From the NCBI GenBank assembly GCA_017430835.1, contig JAFRMD010000093.1:1-61624 (forward strand): DNA of 61,624 nucleotides, in the 5' to 3' direction. Positions 1 through 8,273 of this stretch are shown one piece after another. Numbering within the stretch: position 1 is the stretch's first letter; every line of letters starts with the position of its first letter. This stretch comes from Methanosphaera sp. Lineage in GTDB: Archaea; Methanobacteriota; Methanobacteria; Methanobacteriales; Methanobacteriaceae. Below the pieces are notes generated by a model. The model made no database searches. It saw only the letters and a list, made by a program, of their open reading frames with translations, and was not told the DNA's origin. Made by a program: the position numbers and the translations under genes.

Positions 1-1
1 G

Positions 2-706
2 TCTGTTTTAGTGGATATTGCTATGAATAATTCTGAGGGTGTTGTTCGTCAAGATGCTGTTAGAAAAGTTAATGATGAGTCTGTTTTAGTGGATATTGCT
101 AAGATGGATTCTGTTTCAAATGTTCGTTTAGAGGCCCTTAAAAAAATTAATGATACTTCCTTTTTGATGGATGTTGCTAAGAATGATTCTGATTGGCAAA
201 TGCGATTGGTAGCTGTTCAAAAACTCAACGACGAAGCATTTTTAATAGGTATTGCTAAAAATGATCCAAATGACTACGTACGTTTTGAAGCTATTAGAAA
301 AATCAATGATGAAATATTTTTAATAGATGTTGCTAAGAATGATTCAGATGAATCCATGTGTTTAATAGCATTAAATAAAATTGATGATGAAGAAGCTTTA
401 ATTTCTATTGCTAAGGATAATGAATATAAAGATGTTCGCCTTAAAGCATTTGGAAAAATAAAAAGTGAATCTGCCCGTATAAATATTGCAAGATACACTG
501 TTGATTCTGAAATTAAAAAGCAATATGAATCTTATTTCAGACAAGAAGAACTTAGACAAATGGAAAGGGATTTAAGACTTCAAGCTTCAATTACTGGTAG
601 GGAGTATCGTTGTGGTGCATGTAAAAAGTTAATTCCCTCCGGTTCTTCCAGATGTCCACATTGCTGTATTTTGTTAATTGGTGAAAAATTTGGCGGATAC
701 AATTAA
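2..706 (+). CDS. HEAT-like repeat protein with C-terminal zinc ribbon, 5'-truncated
   Basis: The frame is open from base 2, so the gene starts before the window; the GTG at 11 and ATG at 23 lie inside a repeat and are not convincing starts. The visible part has six consecutive 26-residue units of the form [S/A/I]xLxDIAKNDSxxxVRxxAxxKINDE, plus a seventh degraded unit. This is a helical-repeat pattern of the HEAT/LRV type, which usually forms a protein-binding solenoid. After a charged helix (about EELRQMERDLR) comes a zinc ribbon, CGAC then CPHC, close to the C-terminus. The 78-base period is visible in the DNA, which suggests growth by duplication. Function is unknown; a scaffold role is inference. 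It ends about 100 bases before the pilus-type gene, with no sign of operon coupling. Confidence 0.75.
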   Translation, partial: SVLVDIAMNNSEGVVRQDAVRKVNDESVLVDIAKMDSVSNVRLEALKKINDTSFLMDVAKNDSDWQMRLVAVQKLNDEAFLIGIAKNDPNDYVRFEAIRKINDEIFLIDVAKNDSDESMCLIALNKIDDEEALISIAKDNEYKDVRLKAFGKIKSESARINIARYTVDSEIKKQYESYFRQEELRQMERDLRLQASITGREYRCGACKKLIPSGSSRCPHCCILLIGEKFGGYN

Positions 707-807
707 TACAAATAAATAATAACTACTCTCCATTTTTTTTTAAAATGTTTAACTATAATAATAATTATATATAATATTAATTATAAATTAATTATAATTA
801 TCATATT

Positions 808-1728
808 ATGTTTAAAAAATTATTTTTATTTATGGACAATTATATAACAAGTTTGTTGTCTGAAAAGACATTGAATGATCTTCAACAGAAATTAATTGAT
901 GCGGGAATATTCATTAAAGTAAGCCAATTATTTTCTATAATACTTATTTTCATGATTTTAACATTCGTAATGCTATTATTCATTTTTTTGTTGTTTATGA
1001 TAAGTCCATTAATATTATTAATTGTTCTGATAGAACCATTATCACTTATTGTTTACATAAATTATAAAAATGAGAAAAGAATAGATGAAATTGAAGAAGA
1101 ATTACCAGATTACCTCAGACAATTGTCTTCCCTACTTAAGATAGGATTGGGATTGGAAACGTCATTAAATGAATTATCAAAATCTATAAACAGTCCGTTA
1201 AACAATGAGATAAAAAGAGCATTGCTGGAAATAAGTTTTGGAAAATCATTTGATGAAGCATTAAGGGACATAGCAAAGAAAAACAATTCTGAAAATTTAA
1301 AGCATACCTTTGAAATAATTATTCAAAGCAAAGAATCGGGAGGAGAACTGGCAAGTATACTCGAAGAAATTGCAGAAGATTTAAAAGATACAATAATGTT
1401 GAAGAAAGAAAGAAAATCCAATGTAATGATGTCCGTAATGTTTTTAATTATTTCATCAGTAATAGCAACACCTTTTGCATTAGCTATGATAAGATTGTAT
1501 TCGGAATTTATAGAACAAATGGGAAGAACAAATCCGCTAAGTTCAGTAATACCCATAGTAAGCGTAAGCTATGTTACAATTCAATCAATTCTTGTATCAG
1601 TACTGATTGGAATAGTACTCTACTCTAGTTCACGCAAAGGTTTGAGGTTCATACTCATCATAGTACCAGCATCATTATCGGTTTATTACATATCAAATTT
1701 AATACTAAGGGGACTTTTAGGTGTATAA
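808..1728 (+). CDS. Type II secretion/TadC-family pilus membrane protein
   Basis: 306 residues. An N-terminal pair of very hydrophobic segments (about residues 38-85) is followed by a charged cytoplasmic helical region (about 90-200) with the T2SF pattern: LPDYLRQLSSLLKIGLGLE, then a repeat of the fold ending near SKESGGELASILEEIAEDL. Two to three further membrane segments close the protein (about 208-300). This is the layout of archaeal TadC/PilC-like platform proteins, which anchor pilus assembly ATPases in the membrane. No ribosome binding site is visible before ATG 808; AT-rich promoter-like sequence lies directly upstream, so translation may be leaderless (inference). The next gene overlaps its stop by eight bases and encodes a class III pilin, supporting a pilus or secretion role. 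No assembly ATPase gene is nearby. Confidence 0.8.
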   Translation: MFKKLFLFMDNYITSLLSEKTLNDLQQKLIDAGIFIKVSQLFSIILIFMILTFVMLLFIFLLFMISPLILLIVLIEPLSLIVYINYKNEKRIDEIEEELPDYLRQLSSLLKIGLGLETSLNELSKSINSPLNNEIKRALLEISFGKSFDEALRDIAKKNNSENLKHTFEIIIQSKESGGELASILEEIAEDLKDTIMLKKERKSNVMMSVMFLIISSVIATPFALAMIRLYSEFIEQMGRTNPLSSVIPIVSVSYVTIQSILVSVLIGIVLYSSSRKGLRFILIIVPASLSVYYISNLILRGLLGV

Positions 1729-1921
1729 TAAAATAATTAACGACAAATCGGGACAAGTATCGGCAGAATTAATTTTATTGATTGCAGGAATAATAATTAT
1801 AGTTTTAATTGCTGTAAATATTTACAAAAATTATTTAACTGATTTCACACAGGAAATAAATGATACGGAAGTAAATAATTTAATAGAAGAAATAGACAAT
1901 TTAAACAATAAGCTAAAATAA
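1721..1921 (+). CDS. Small class III signal peptide (type IV pilin-like) protein
   Basis: 66 residues, GTG start at 1721 with AAGGGGAC at 1708-1715 as ribosome binding site. The N-terminus reads KSGQVSAELILLIAGIII: a short positively charged leader, then Q-x-S-x-E followed by a long hydrophobic helix. This is the class III signal peptide (DUF361) cleaved before the Gln by the EppA-type prepilin peptidase in methanogens, with the conserved Glu five residues into the mature protein. The remaining 30 residues are polar and acidic. Overlap with the TadC-like gene implies a shared message and a shared pilus-like structure. The mature protein is very short, so it may be a minor pilin or an assembly factor rather than a major fibre subunit (inference). 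Confidence 0.75.
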   Translation: MYNKIINDKSGQVSAELILLIAGIIIIVLIAVNIYKNYLTDFTQEINDTEVNNLIEEIDNLNNKLK

Positions 1922-1945
1922 TAAAATGGTGGGGAATGTATAAGA

Positions 1946-2671
1946 CTATTCTTTAAGGAACTGATCAACTAAATTTCTTGTTTCATTAAAGGCAGCTACA
2001 TCAATATGTTGTGGAAGACTGCCAAGTTCTCCTTCTACATCTTTTAATATACCTTCGCCAGCTCCAAGGAACATTCCTTCGCTGCTAATACCCATAAAAG
2101 CAGTAGGTGGCAATAAAGCTACGGCAACTTTATCATTATCTTTAACAGTTAAATCATTGGTAATCACAGTAATTGCTCGTTTTCCTAAATTAACATTACA
2201 AACCATTAGATTTTCAGTTCTTGGATGTTGACTTACACTAACAAGTTCTCCTACTTTAATATCAACACCAATTACTGGATCATCAATTTCACCCAACATT
2301 AACCTATCTGGTAGTCCCCGGATGGTATTGAAGAAGAATTTCATTTTAGAAAGAGGTAATTCAAGCTTTTCTCTTTCTTCTCTGTTTAGTTCTGCTAAAA
2401 ATTTTTTTGAATAATCTTCTCCACCTAAATTATCAATAATTTCATCAACACTTCTTAATAAATTATCCATTTGGGGTGCTTTTGCAAGTTCCTGGGGAGT
2501 AACATAAGAATAATACAATGTTTGAATATCTGGATTCATGTTTTTTGCAATTAAGCGAACTTGCTTCTTATTCCAAGAACCTCTCAGATTAGCTCCTTCC
2601 ACCACTCTAATAAATTGTTCAACAGCTTTTTCCGCTACTCTTAACCTATAATCTTTACTAGTATCCCACAT
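1946..2671 (-). CDS. tRNA-binding OB-fold domain protein
   Basis: 241 residues. The C-terminal half (about residues 133-240) reads [35 protein letters not shown] and continues to a Gly-rich [17 protein letters not shown] stretch; it matches the tRNA-binding domain of methionyl-tRNA synthetase C-termini, PheRS beta and EMAP-II-like proteins. The N-terminal half is helical and charged, with no recognised enzyme motif. It probably binds structured RNA, perhaps assisting an aminoacyl-tRNA synthetase; that partner is inference. The gene converges on the pilin gene with 24 bases between the stops. The 274-base gap on its upstream side is shared with the PRC-barrel gene, and both promoters must lie there. 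Confidence 0.75.
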   Translation of the reverse strand: MWDTSKDYRLRVAEKAVEQFIRVVEGANLRGSWNKKQVRLIAKNMNPDIQTLYYSYVTPQELAKAPQMDNLLRSVDEIIDNLGGEDYSKKFLAELNREEREKLELPLSKMKFFFNTIRGLPDRLMLGEIDDPVIGVDIKVGELVSVSQHPRTENLMVCNVNLGKRAITVITNDLTVKDNDKVAVALLPPTAFMGISSEGMFLGAGEGILKDVEGELGSLPQHIDVAAFNETRNLVDQFLKE

Positions 2672-2814
2672 ATTTTTCCCTATAAAAATTAATATACTAA
2701 TATATATGCTTATTTTTCATATCTATTTTTCGATATTTTCAAAATTAATTTATTTTAATCATTTAATATTATCTCTTATTAAAAATATTATAATTAATTA
2801 TATTAACTCAAAGA

Positions 2815-2913
2815 AAATTTATATAATATGGTTAACAAATAATAAATAGATTAAAGATTATTATTTAATAATTTGTTAATTGAAAGTTCTATAATAATGA
2901 ATATGTACTTTCA
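2815..2913 (+). promoter_or_regulatory. TATA-like element and two leader hairpins before the PRC-barrel gene
   Basis: A TATA-like stretch (TTTATATAATATGG, about 2818-2831) is followed by two inverted repeats. The first pairs TTAACAAAT (2832-2840) with ATTTGTTAA (2871-2879), with partly complementary AT-rich sequence between the arms. The second pairs TGAAAGT (2881-2887) with ACTTTCA (2907-2913). The ribosome binding site GGTGAT lies at 2938-2943. Both hairpins would fall near the transcription start or in a leader of about 90 bases. They could be operator sites or RNA structures; no known riboswitch class is recognised. Confidence 0.4.
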
Positions 2914-2945
2914 TAATATTCAGAAAAAAGACATTTGGTGATAAT

Positions 2946-3326
2946 ATGGTAAATCTATCTACATTTTACAATTTAAACATTTATAACACAGAAGGTAAAT
3001 TCATAGGAAAAGTAAACGAAGTAGTATTAAACATAAAAAAAGGAAGGATTTCATTTTTCAAAACAAAAGCAATAACAGAGGACAATAGAAATGCAGGATT
3101 ACGTGATGTAATAAGAAACTCAATGAGACTTGTTCCTGAAGAAGAAGAGGTAAATCCTGTAAGAACGGAAGGCATAATAGATATTCCATACGAACTTATA
3201 ACAGCCGTTGGGGATGTAATCTTAGTTGACCAAAACAAGTTAAACCAATACCAAGCTAATCAACAAAAAAGAATAAATGCTCCAAAAAGACCTATTGCTA
3301 AACAACCAAATGTAAAATCTAGATAA
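2946..3326 (+). CDS. PRC-barrel domain protein
   Basis: 126 residues, ATG 2946 directly after GGTGATAAT. Residues about 3-85 form a PRC-barrel: an N-terminal LNIYNTEGKFIGKVNEVVLN strand pair, then a basic, acidic-patched middle, and a final strand IDIPYELITAVGDVILVD. The last 35 residues are Gln/Lys/Pro-rich and probably disordered. PRC-barrel proteins of archaea are small adaptors; in haloarchaea some (CdpB) connect the SepF cell-division anchor to other divisome parts. Whether this one acts in division is inference. Aspartate dehydrogenase begins 15 bases downstream, so the two are probably co-transcribed. Confidence 0.75.
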   Translation: MVNLSTFYNLNIYNTEGKFIGKVNEVVLNIKKGRISFFKTKAITEDNRNAGLRDVIRNSMRLVPEEEEVNPVRTEGIIDIPYELITAVGDVILVDQNKLNQYQANQQKRINAPKRPIAKQPNVKSR

Positions 3327-3341
3327 TGGGGTTTTATTTTA

Positions 3342-4112
3342 ATGAAAGTAGGAATAATGGGCTGTGGAGCAATAGCAAATGCATTAGTTAATTTCAGATT
3401 AAATAATAAACTGAATGCAGATATAGCTTTCTTCTTTGATTTAAACAAAGATTCTTCTACTAAACTAGCACAAAAAATCAATGCAGTTTCAGTAGACTCA
3501 GTTGATGAATTAATTGAAAATTCTGATTTAATCTTAGAATGTGCATCACAAGGTGCTGTAATACATTCAATTCCAAGAATTCTTGAAACAGGAACTGATG
3601 TAATAATCATGAGTGTTGGAGCATTATTAAATCAGGAATTTAGGGATAAAATTGAGAAAACAGCTAAATATAATGGTGCAAAAATATACTTACCAACGGG
3701 TGCAATAACTGGTATTGACACAGTTAAGGCAGCAAGAATGGGAGAAATTGAATCAGTATCTTTAGTCACCAGAAAACCACCAGTATCATTAGGACAAGAT
3801 TTTGAAGGTGATGAAGAAAAGGTACTGTTTAAAGGAAAAGCATCTGAAGCTGTAATTAAATATCCAAAAAATATCAACGTTTCTTCAACATTAAGTTTAG
3901 CTTCTGGAATAGATGCTGATGTAACAATTATTGCAGATCCTAAAATAAAAAATAATACTCATGAAATAAGAATTAAAGGAACATTTGGAGAATTAGTAAC
4001 AACAACTTCAAATGTAAGCAGTCCCGATAATCCTAAAACTAGTATGTTAGCAGCTTTCTCTGCTGCAAGTCTTCTAAACAAATTGTCTGAAACGATCCAA
4101 ATTGGATCATAA
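3342..4112 (+). CDS. nadX: L-aspartate dehydrogenase
   Basis: 256 residues. The N-terminus carries the Rossmann signature MGCGAIANALV, and the C-terminal catalytic part has the family pattern of a conserved Ile-Ala-Asp-Pro segment, THEIRIKGTFGEL and SSPDNPKTSMLAAFSAASLL. The enzyme oxidises aspartate to iminoaspartate with NAD(P)+. Iminoaspartate feeds quinolinate synthase, so this is the anaerobic, FAD-free route into NAD synthesis used in place of aspartate oxidase. Length equals the family norm. It follows the PRC-barrel gene by 15 bases, with weak ribosome binding sequence (ATGGGGTTT at 3326-3334). An oligo-T run follows the stop. Confidence 0.88.
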   Translation: MKVGIMGCGAIANALVNFRLNNKLNADIAFFFDLNKDSSTKLAQKINAVSVDSVDELIENSDLILECASQGAVIHSIPRILETGTDVIIMSVGALLNQEFRDKIEKTAKYNGAKIYLPTGAITGIDTVKAARMGEIESVSLVTRKPPVSLGQDFEGDEEKVLFKGKASEAVIKYPKNINVSSTLSLASGIDADVTIIADPKIKNNTHEIRIKGTFGELVTTTSNVSSPDNPKTSMLAAFSAASLLNKLSETIQIGS

Positions 4113-4141
4113 TATTATAACTAAATGTTTAACCCTTCTAA

Positions 4142-4169
4142 TTTTTTTTTCGTCTATAAAAAAATAGAC
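4142..4169 (+). terminator. Oligo-T terminator followed by a small hairpin
   Basis: A run of nine T (4142-4150) lies 30 bases after the nadX stop, typical of archaeal U-tract termination. It is followed at once by a perfect six-base stem, GTCTAT (4152-4157) with ATAGAC (4164-4169), around an A6 loop. The hairpin lies 47 bases before thg1 and could instead belong to that gene's promoter region. Confidence 0.45.
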
Positions 4170-4216
4170 AATATTTACATTTAAACTAATTTTAAATTAC
4201 CTTAAATGGTGATAAT

Positions 4217-4948
4217 TTGAAAAAATATGAACAATTTTCTCAATTGAAAGTGATGGAGGATATTCCACTAATATTAAGATTAGATGGTCGTTCTTTTTCT
4301 AAATATACAAAGAAATTAAATCTTGAAAAACCATTCGATAAAAGACTACGTGATATATTCATAGAAGTATCAAAAGATTTAATTAAAGAATTCAATCCAA
4401 AATATGTTTACACGTTCTCCGATGAAATAAACATATTGTTTGAGGTGATTCCATTCAATGGAAGAGTTGAAAAAATAGATTCAGTCATATCCTCATTTAT
4501 TTCTGCTTCTTTTATGAAACATTTAATACTAAAAAGGGACTTATTTGATGTGGACATATTTTCACTTAAAGTACCATCATTTGATTGTAGAATAATTTCA
4601 ACATCAACTCATACTAAAGAATACTTTAAGTGGAGACAAGATGAAGCATGGAGAAACTGTTTAAACAGTTATGCACAATATATTTTAAATAAAACCCATA
4701 ATAACAAAGAAACAGCAAATCTTCTATATAAATTAAATAAATCAGATATTAATGAATTGCTATTTGAAAATGGAATAAATATTGCTCATGTTCCAACATG
4801 GCACAAGAGAGGAGTATGCCTCCATAAAATATTGGAGGAAAAAGAGGGTTACAATCCAAAACTTAATGAAAAAAATATATCAACTAGAACAAAGATAAAA
4901 GTAAATTTAGAAATGGAAATTATTCAAACAAAGAATAAACATAAATAA
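4217..4948 (+). CDS. thg1: tRNA(His) guanylyltransferase / 3'-5' polymerase (Thg1 family)
   Basis: 243 residues, TTG start at 4217 placed three bases after GGTGAT (4208-4213). The catalytic palm is clear: LRLDGRSFSKYTKKL near residue 23, with the first metal-binding Asp, and FSDEINILFE near residue 75 with the second acidic pair. The region HTKEYFKWRQDEAWRNCLNSY is the family's conserved nucleotide/tRNA-binding block. Family members add G-1 to tRNA(His) or extend or repair tRNA 5' ends in the reverse direction. In most archaea G-1 is genome-encoded or added in a templated way, so 5'-end repair is an equally likely role. The gene stands alone between nadX and the JAMM gene. Confidence 0.9.
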   Translation: MKKYEQFSQLKVMEDIPLILRLDGRSFSKYTKKLNLEKPFDKRLRDIFIEVSKDLIKEFNPKYVYTFSDEINILFEVIPFNGRVEKIDSVISSFISASFMKHLILKRDLFDVDIFSLKVPSFDCRIISTSTHTKEYFKWRQDEAWRNCLNSYAQYILNKTHNNKETANLLYKLNKSDINELLFENGINIAHVPTWHKRGVCLHKILEEKEGYNPKLNEKNISTRTKIKVNLEMEIIQTKNKHK

Positions 4949-4993
4949 CTACATAAATATAATTATACAATTGATACTTATGGAGGGAAGTAC

Positions 4994-5983
4994 ATGGATT
5001 TTCAAAATACTTTATCAAAACTATTAGGCAACGACAAATCAATAAAAGAAGTACAAATAGATCAAAAAGTAATAGATGAAATAGTAAAAATTGCAATTAA
5101 TGCAGATCCAAAGGAATATGTTGCATTATTATCAGGAAATATTAAAAAAGATATTTTAAAGATAACAGGATTAATATTTTTGCCCTTTGAAGCTTCTGAT
5201 ACAAGTGCGGTAATGCAAGTATTTATGATGCCCATGACAACAAATGCAGTAGGTTCAGTACATAGTCATCCAGGACCTAGTGCTCAACCATCAAATGCTG
5301 ATTTAACTTTCTTTGGAAAAAATGGCTATTTTCACATGATAATCTGTCGACCATATTCAGTTGCCACAATAAAATCTTACGATGTCCATGGAAATCCAGT
5401 ACCTTTCGTGGTTAAAGATTTGGGGGAAGAAGTTGAAATCAAACAATGGGATGATTTAGATATAGACAAAGAATTATTTGATGAAGATTTTATTAAAGAA
5501 ATGAATAATTTAGAATCTGATGAAAAAAATGATACTGATTTAGATACTGATGAAAAAGAGGAGGAAGAAATTATGAAAGATAAAAAACCAGTAGAACCAG
5601 AATTAATTCAACCACAATCACCGGGAACAATAAACTTAGAATTTGAAATGAATGGTAAAATGTATAATGAAGAATTACCTTTACCTCCAGAGTATGAACC
5701 AGGAGATGAACTTGAGGTAGATATTCGTACAGATCAAACTCCAAATGATGATATAGATGAAATAATACTCAATGTGAAAAAAGCACCTCAAAATGTTAGA
5801 AATATTACATATACTGGCAGTGCTCAAAAAATCGAAAAAGCTAAATCAGAATCATCTAACGAGAAACAAATTCAGCAATCCTCTCAAAAATCTTCCGAAG
5901 AAATAGAGGCTGAAATTAAACAAATGGAAGATGATATTGCTAAATTAAAAAAAGAGAATGAACGATTAAAAAATAATCTATAA
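4994..5983 (+). CDS. JAMM/MPN+ metalloprotease-like protein with acidic linker and coiled coil
   Basis: 329 residues, ATG 4994 after GGAGGGAAG. Residues about 20-150 are a JAB/MPN domain with a complete zinc site: E41 and the motif H90-S-H92-P...S100-x-x-D103 (HSHPGPSAQPSNAD). All catalytic positions of active JAMM isopeptidases are therefore present. Residues about 150-200 are highly acidic with repeated D/E runs. A small beta-rich stretch (about 205-265, starting TINLEFEMNGKMYNEEL) follows, and the last 45 residues form a charged coiled coil. JAMM enzymes cleave ubiquitin-like (SAMP) conjugates or release sulfur carriers. The substrate here is unknown, and the long C-terminal extension is unusual for archaeal JAMM proteins (inference). 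No sulfur-carrier gene is adjacent. Confidence 0.8.
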   Translation: MDFQNTLSKLLGNDKSIKEVQIDQKVIDEIVKIAINADPKEYVALLSGNIKKDILKITGLIFLPFEASDTSAVMQVFMMPMTTNAVGSVHSHPGPSAQPSNADLTFFGKNGYFHMIICRPYSVATIKSYDVHGNPVPFVVKDLGEEVEIKQWDDLDIDKELFDEDFIKEMNNLESDEKNDTDLDTDEKEEEEIMKDKKPVEPELIQPQSPGTINLEFEMNGKMYNEELPLPPEYEPGDELEVDIRTDQTPNDDIDEIILNVKKAPQNVRNITYTGSAQKIEKAKSESSNEKQIQQSSQKSSEEIEAEIKQMEDDIAKLKKENERLKNNL

Positions 5984-5986
5984 ATA

Positions 5987-6004
5987 TTTTTTTTTTAAAA
6001 AAAA
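5987..6004. terminator. Bidirectional T10/A8 terminator between convergent genes
   Basis: Ten T (5987-5996) followed directly by eight A (5997-6004) give an oligo-U tract for transcripts from both sides. The stretch separates the JAMM gene from the convergent serA gene, which stops at 6019. Confidence 0.6.
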
Positions 6005-6018
6005 GATGGGATTAAAAG

Positions 6019-7593
6019 TTATAATTTAACTGATTTTACAACTTTTATGTCTTTGACGTTTTCTAAGTCCTTAATTGCATCTTCGGAAATTTCTTGATCA
6101 ACTTTAAGAACCATTACTGCTTCTCCACCAGCTGATTTTCTACCTACTTGCATTTCACCAATATTGATGTTGTAGTTACCTAAAATGCTGCCAATAGTTC
6201 CAATAGTACCTGGTAAGTCTACGTATGTAATAATGCCCATTAATCCTTCAAGGATTAAATTAACATCATATCCATTGATGGAAATAATTTTTGGTTCGTT
6301 GTTTTCTACAGTACCTTCAATTGTTGTAATGGCATCATCATATTTTGCATCTATTCTAATAGTAGCATCATATTTACCACTATCTTCAGTTTCACCTTCG
6401 GTTAGTTTAATACCTCTTTGTTTTGCTACGGATTTAGCATTAACAGAGTTAACTGGTTCTGTTAAGATAGGATTTAAGAATTCTTTAAGTAATTCTCTTG
6501 TTAATGGTTCTTTGGATCTGCCCTTAATATTTCCACTGTATACGATATTTAATTCAGAAACGTTTGAAGCTGTTGTTTGTACGAGTGTTTGACCTAATTT
6601 TGCAGTTAATTCAAAGTATGGTTTTAATTGTTTGAAAGTTTCTGAATCTACAATGGGCATGTTTAACACGTTACTGGGAGTGTTTCCAGTAATTACTTCT
6701 TTAACTTCTTTAGCTACAATGATAGCAGCATCACGTTGAGCTTCTTTAGTTGAAGCAGCAATGTGCGGAGTTAAAACAACATTATCGAGGGTTGCTAAAG
6801 GACTGTTTTCTAGTGGTTCATTTTCAAATACATCTAAACCAGCTTTAAGCTCTGGTCTTTCTTTTAAGGCTTCATATAAATCATCTTCATTAATGATTCC
6901 ACCACGAGCACAGTTTAAGAGAATTGTATTATCTTTCATTTTTGCTAGTTCATCTTTTGAAATTAATCCTTTTGTTTCTGGAGTTAAAGGAACGTGAATA
7001 GTCATTACATCGGCTTTTTGAACAAGGTCGTCTAATGTTGTAATTTCTACGCCTAATTCTTTTGCAGTTTCTTCAGTAATGTAAGGGTCATATACGATAA
7101 CATCCATTTCAAATGCTTTTGATCTTTTAACTACTTGGCTACCGATTCTTCCCATACCAATTACACCAAGAGTTTTGTTACGTAATTCCATTCCCATAAA
7201 TTTGCTTTTTTCCCATTTACCTGCTTTCACAGATGCATCAGCGATTGCAATTTTTCTACTTAAGGATAACATCAATCCCATTGCATGTTCTGCTACTGTA
7301 ATTGATGTGGATTGTGGTGCATTTACAACTAAAATTCCATGTGCAGTAGCAGCATCTACGTCAATGTTGTCTACTCCCACACCAGCTCTTGCAATAATTT
7401 TTAAATTTTTAGCATTTTCTATTACTTCTTTTGTCACTTTAGTTCTACTTCTTACAATAATCCCTTCATACTGGTCTATTGTTTCAAGTAATTCTTCAGG
7501 TGTTATAGTAGGATTATTTACAACTTCTGCACTTCCTTCTAAAACTTCAACACCTTTTTCATTAATCTTATCAGCTACTAATACTTTTGGCAT
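6019..7593 (-). CDS. serA: D-3-phosphoglycerate dehydrogenase
   Basis: 524 residues, the long serA type. The N-terminal substrate domain begins with [17 protein letters not shown]. The NAD domain carries the [12 protein letters not shown]ossmann motif, and the catalytic Arg (NCARGG), Glu (DVFENEP) and His (TPHIAAST) are all present. The intervening domain is followed by a C-terminal ACT domain (about residues 450-524, ending [16 protein letters not shown]) that normally binds serine for feedback control. The enzyme makes 3-phosphohydroxypyruvate, the first step of serine synthesis. The gene is monocistronic: it converges on the JAMM gene and has a gene-poor stretch of about 680 bases upstream. 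Confidence 0.95.
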   Translation of the reverse strand: MPKVLVADKINEKGVEVLEGSAEVVNNPTITPEELLETIDQYEGIIVRSRTKVTKEVIENAKNLKIIARAGVGVDNIDVDAATAHGILVVNAPQSTSITVAEHAMGLMLSLSRKIAIADASVKAGKWEKSKFMGMELRNKTLGVIGMGRIGSQVVKRSKAFEMDVIVYDPYITEETAKELGVEITTLDDLVQKADVMTIHVPLTPETKGLISKDELAKMKDNTILLNCARGGIINEDDLYEALKERPELKAGLDVFENEPLENSPLATLDNVVLTPHIAASTKEAQRDAAIIVAKEVKEVITGNTPSNVLNMPIVDSETFKQLKPYFELTAKLGQTLVQTTASNVSELNIVYSGNIKGRSKEPLTRELLKEFLNPILTEPVNSVNAKSVAKQRGIKLTEGETEDSGKYDATIRIDAKYDDAITTIEGTVENNEPKIISINGYDVNLILEGLMGIITYVDLPGTIGTIGSILGNYNINIGEMQVGRKSAGGEAVMVLKVDQEISEDAIKDLENVKDIKVVKSVKL

Positions 7594-7597
7594 CTAA

Positions 7598-8273
7598 AGT
7601 CTCCATAATTTTTTTTAGTATGAAATATAAGTTAAAGTACTTATATCATTATAATAATAATTTTAGTTTAAACCATATTTTATGATATTATAATCGGTTT
7701 AACATTAGTTAATAGTTATGTTTTTTTTATTATATAATGGTTATATAATCTCAAATAAAAACTCATTTTAAGCGTAATCTGATGAAAGAAAGAGGTTTAT
7801 TTAATCAAATCTTAGAATAACACATAAAACAAAAAATTTTTAACGATTCCATAATTATAAAGAGATTAATATTATCACACATGAATTTGATTTGATAGAA
7901 GATTAATAGTGTCATGTGAATGGATAAAATTTATTGTGGATGAATATATTAAGGATTGTAGTAACCTTTTGTTTAAGTATTCATCATTGAAATTTGATTT
8001 TGAGTTAACTCGATTTTTTAAAACTATTGCGGAATTGATTTGATGCAATTCTTTTTTCTTCTTTATGTATCAGAAACTTAAATTTTAAATTTTCAAACTT
8101 TTTTTATTAAATATTTGGCTATATTTCCAGCAATTAATTTCTATTTTGTTTCTTTTTCTTTTAAATTCCTTTATTTATTCTTTATCTAATTATTTTATGT
8201 ATCACTTATTTCATCTATCATTTTAATAACTTGTTTTAAGATATATATTATGAGAGTATAGTGAGTTGATTTT
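7598..8273. other. Gene-poor region of about 680 bases with small possible coding relics
   Basis: The stretch between serA and the next gene has no full-length ORF. The first 100 bases must hold the serA promoter. Two short open pieces stand out: a 12-codon ATG frame at 7782-7820 (peptide MKERGLFNQILE) and an open frame ending at 8043 described separately. An inverted repeat, CACATGA (7878-7884) with TCATGTG (7912-7918), lies between them. The remainder (8044-8250) is T-rich and repeat-poor. The pieces might be the remains of an inactivated gene such as a transposase, but this rests only on their protein-like composition. Confidence 0.3.
7909..8043 (+). pseudogene. Short open frame, possible gene remnant
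   Basis: A GTG-initiated frame of 44 codons that is open back to 7891. Its peptide (SCEWIKFIVDEYIKDCSNLL and a Phe/Leu-rich tail ending TRFFKTIAELI) has a composition like a real helical protein. There is no ribosome binding site before it, and stops occur shortly upstream. It could be the decayed internal part of a mobile-element protein. No family is recognised. Confidence 0.2.

Noticed and set aside
6185..7597. Several plus-strand ORFs opposite serA
   Set aside because: Shadow frames of a full-length serA with all catalytic residues; Ser/Phe/Leu-rich composition typical of antisense reading.
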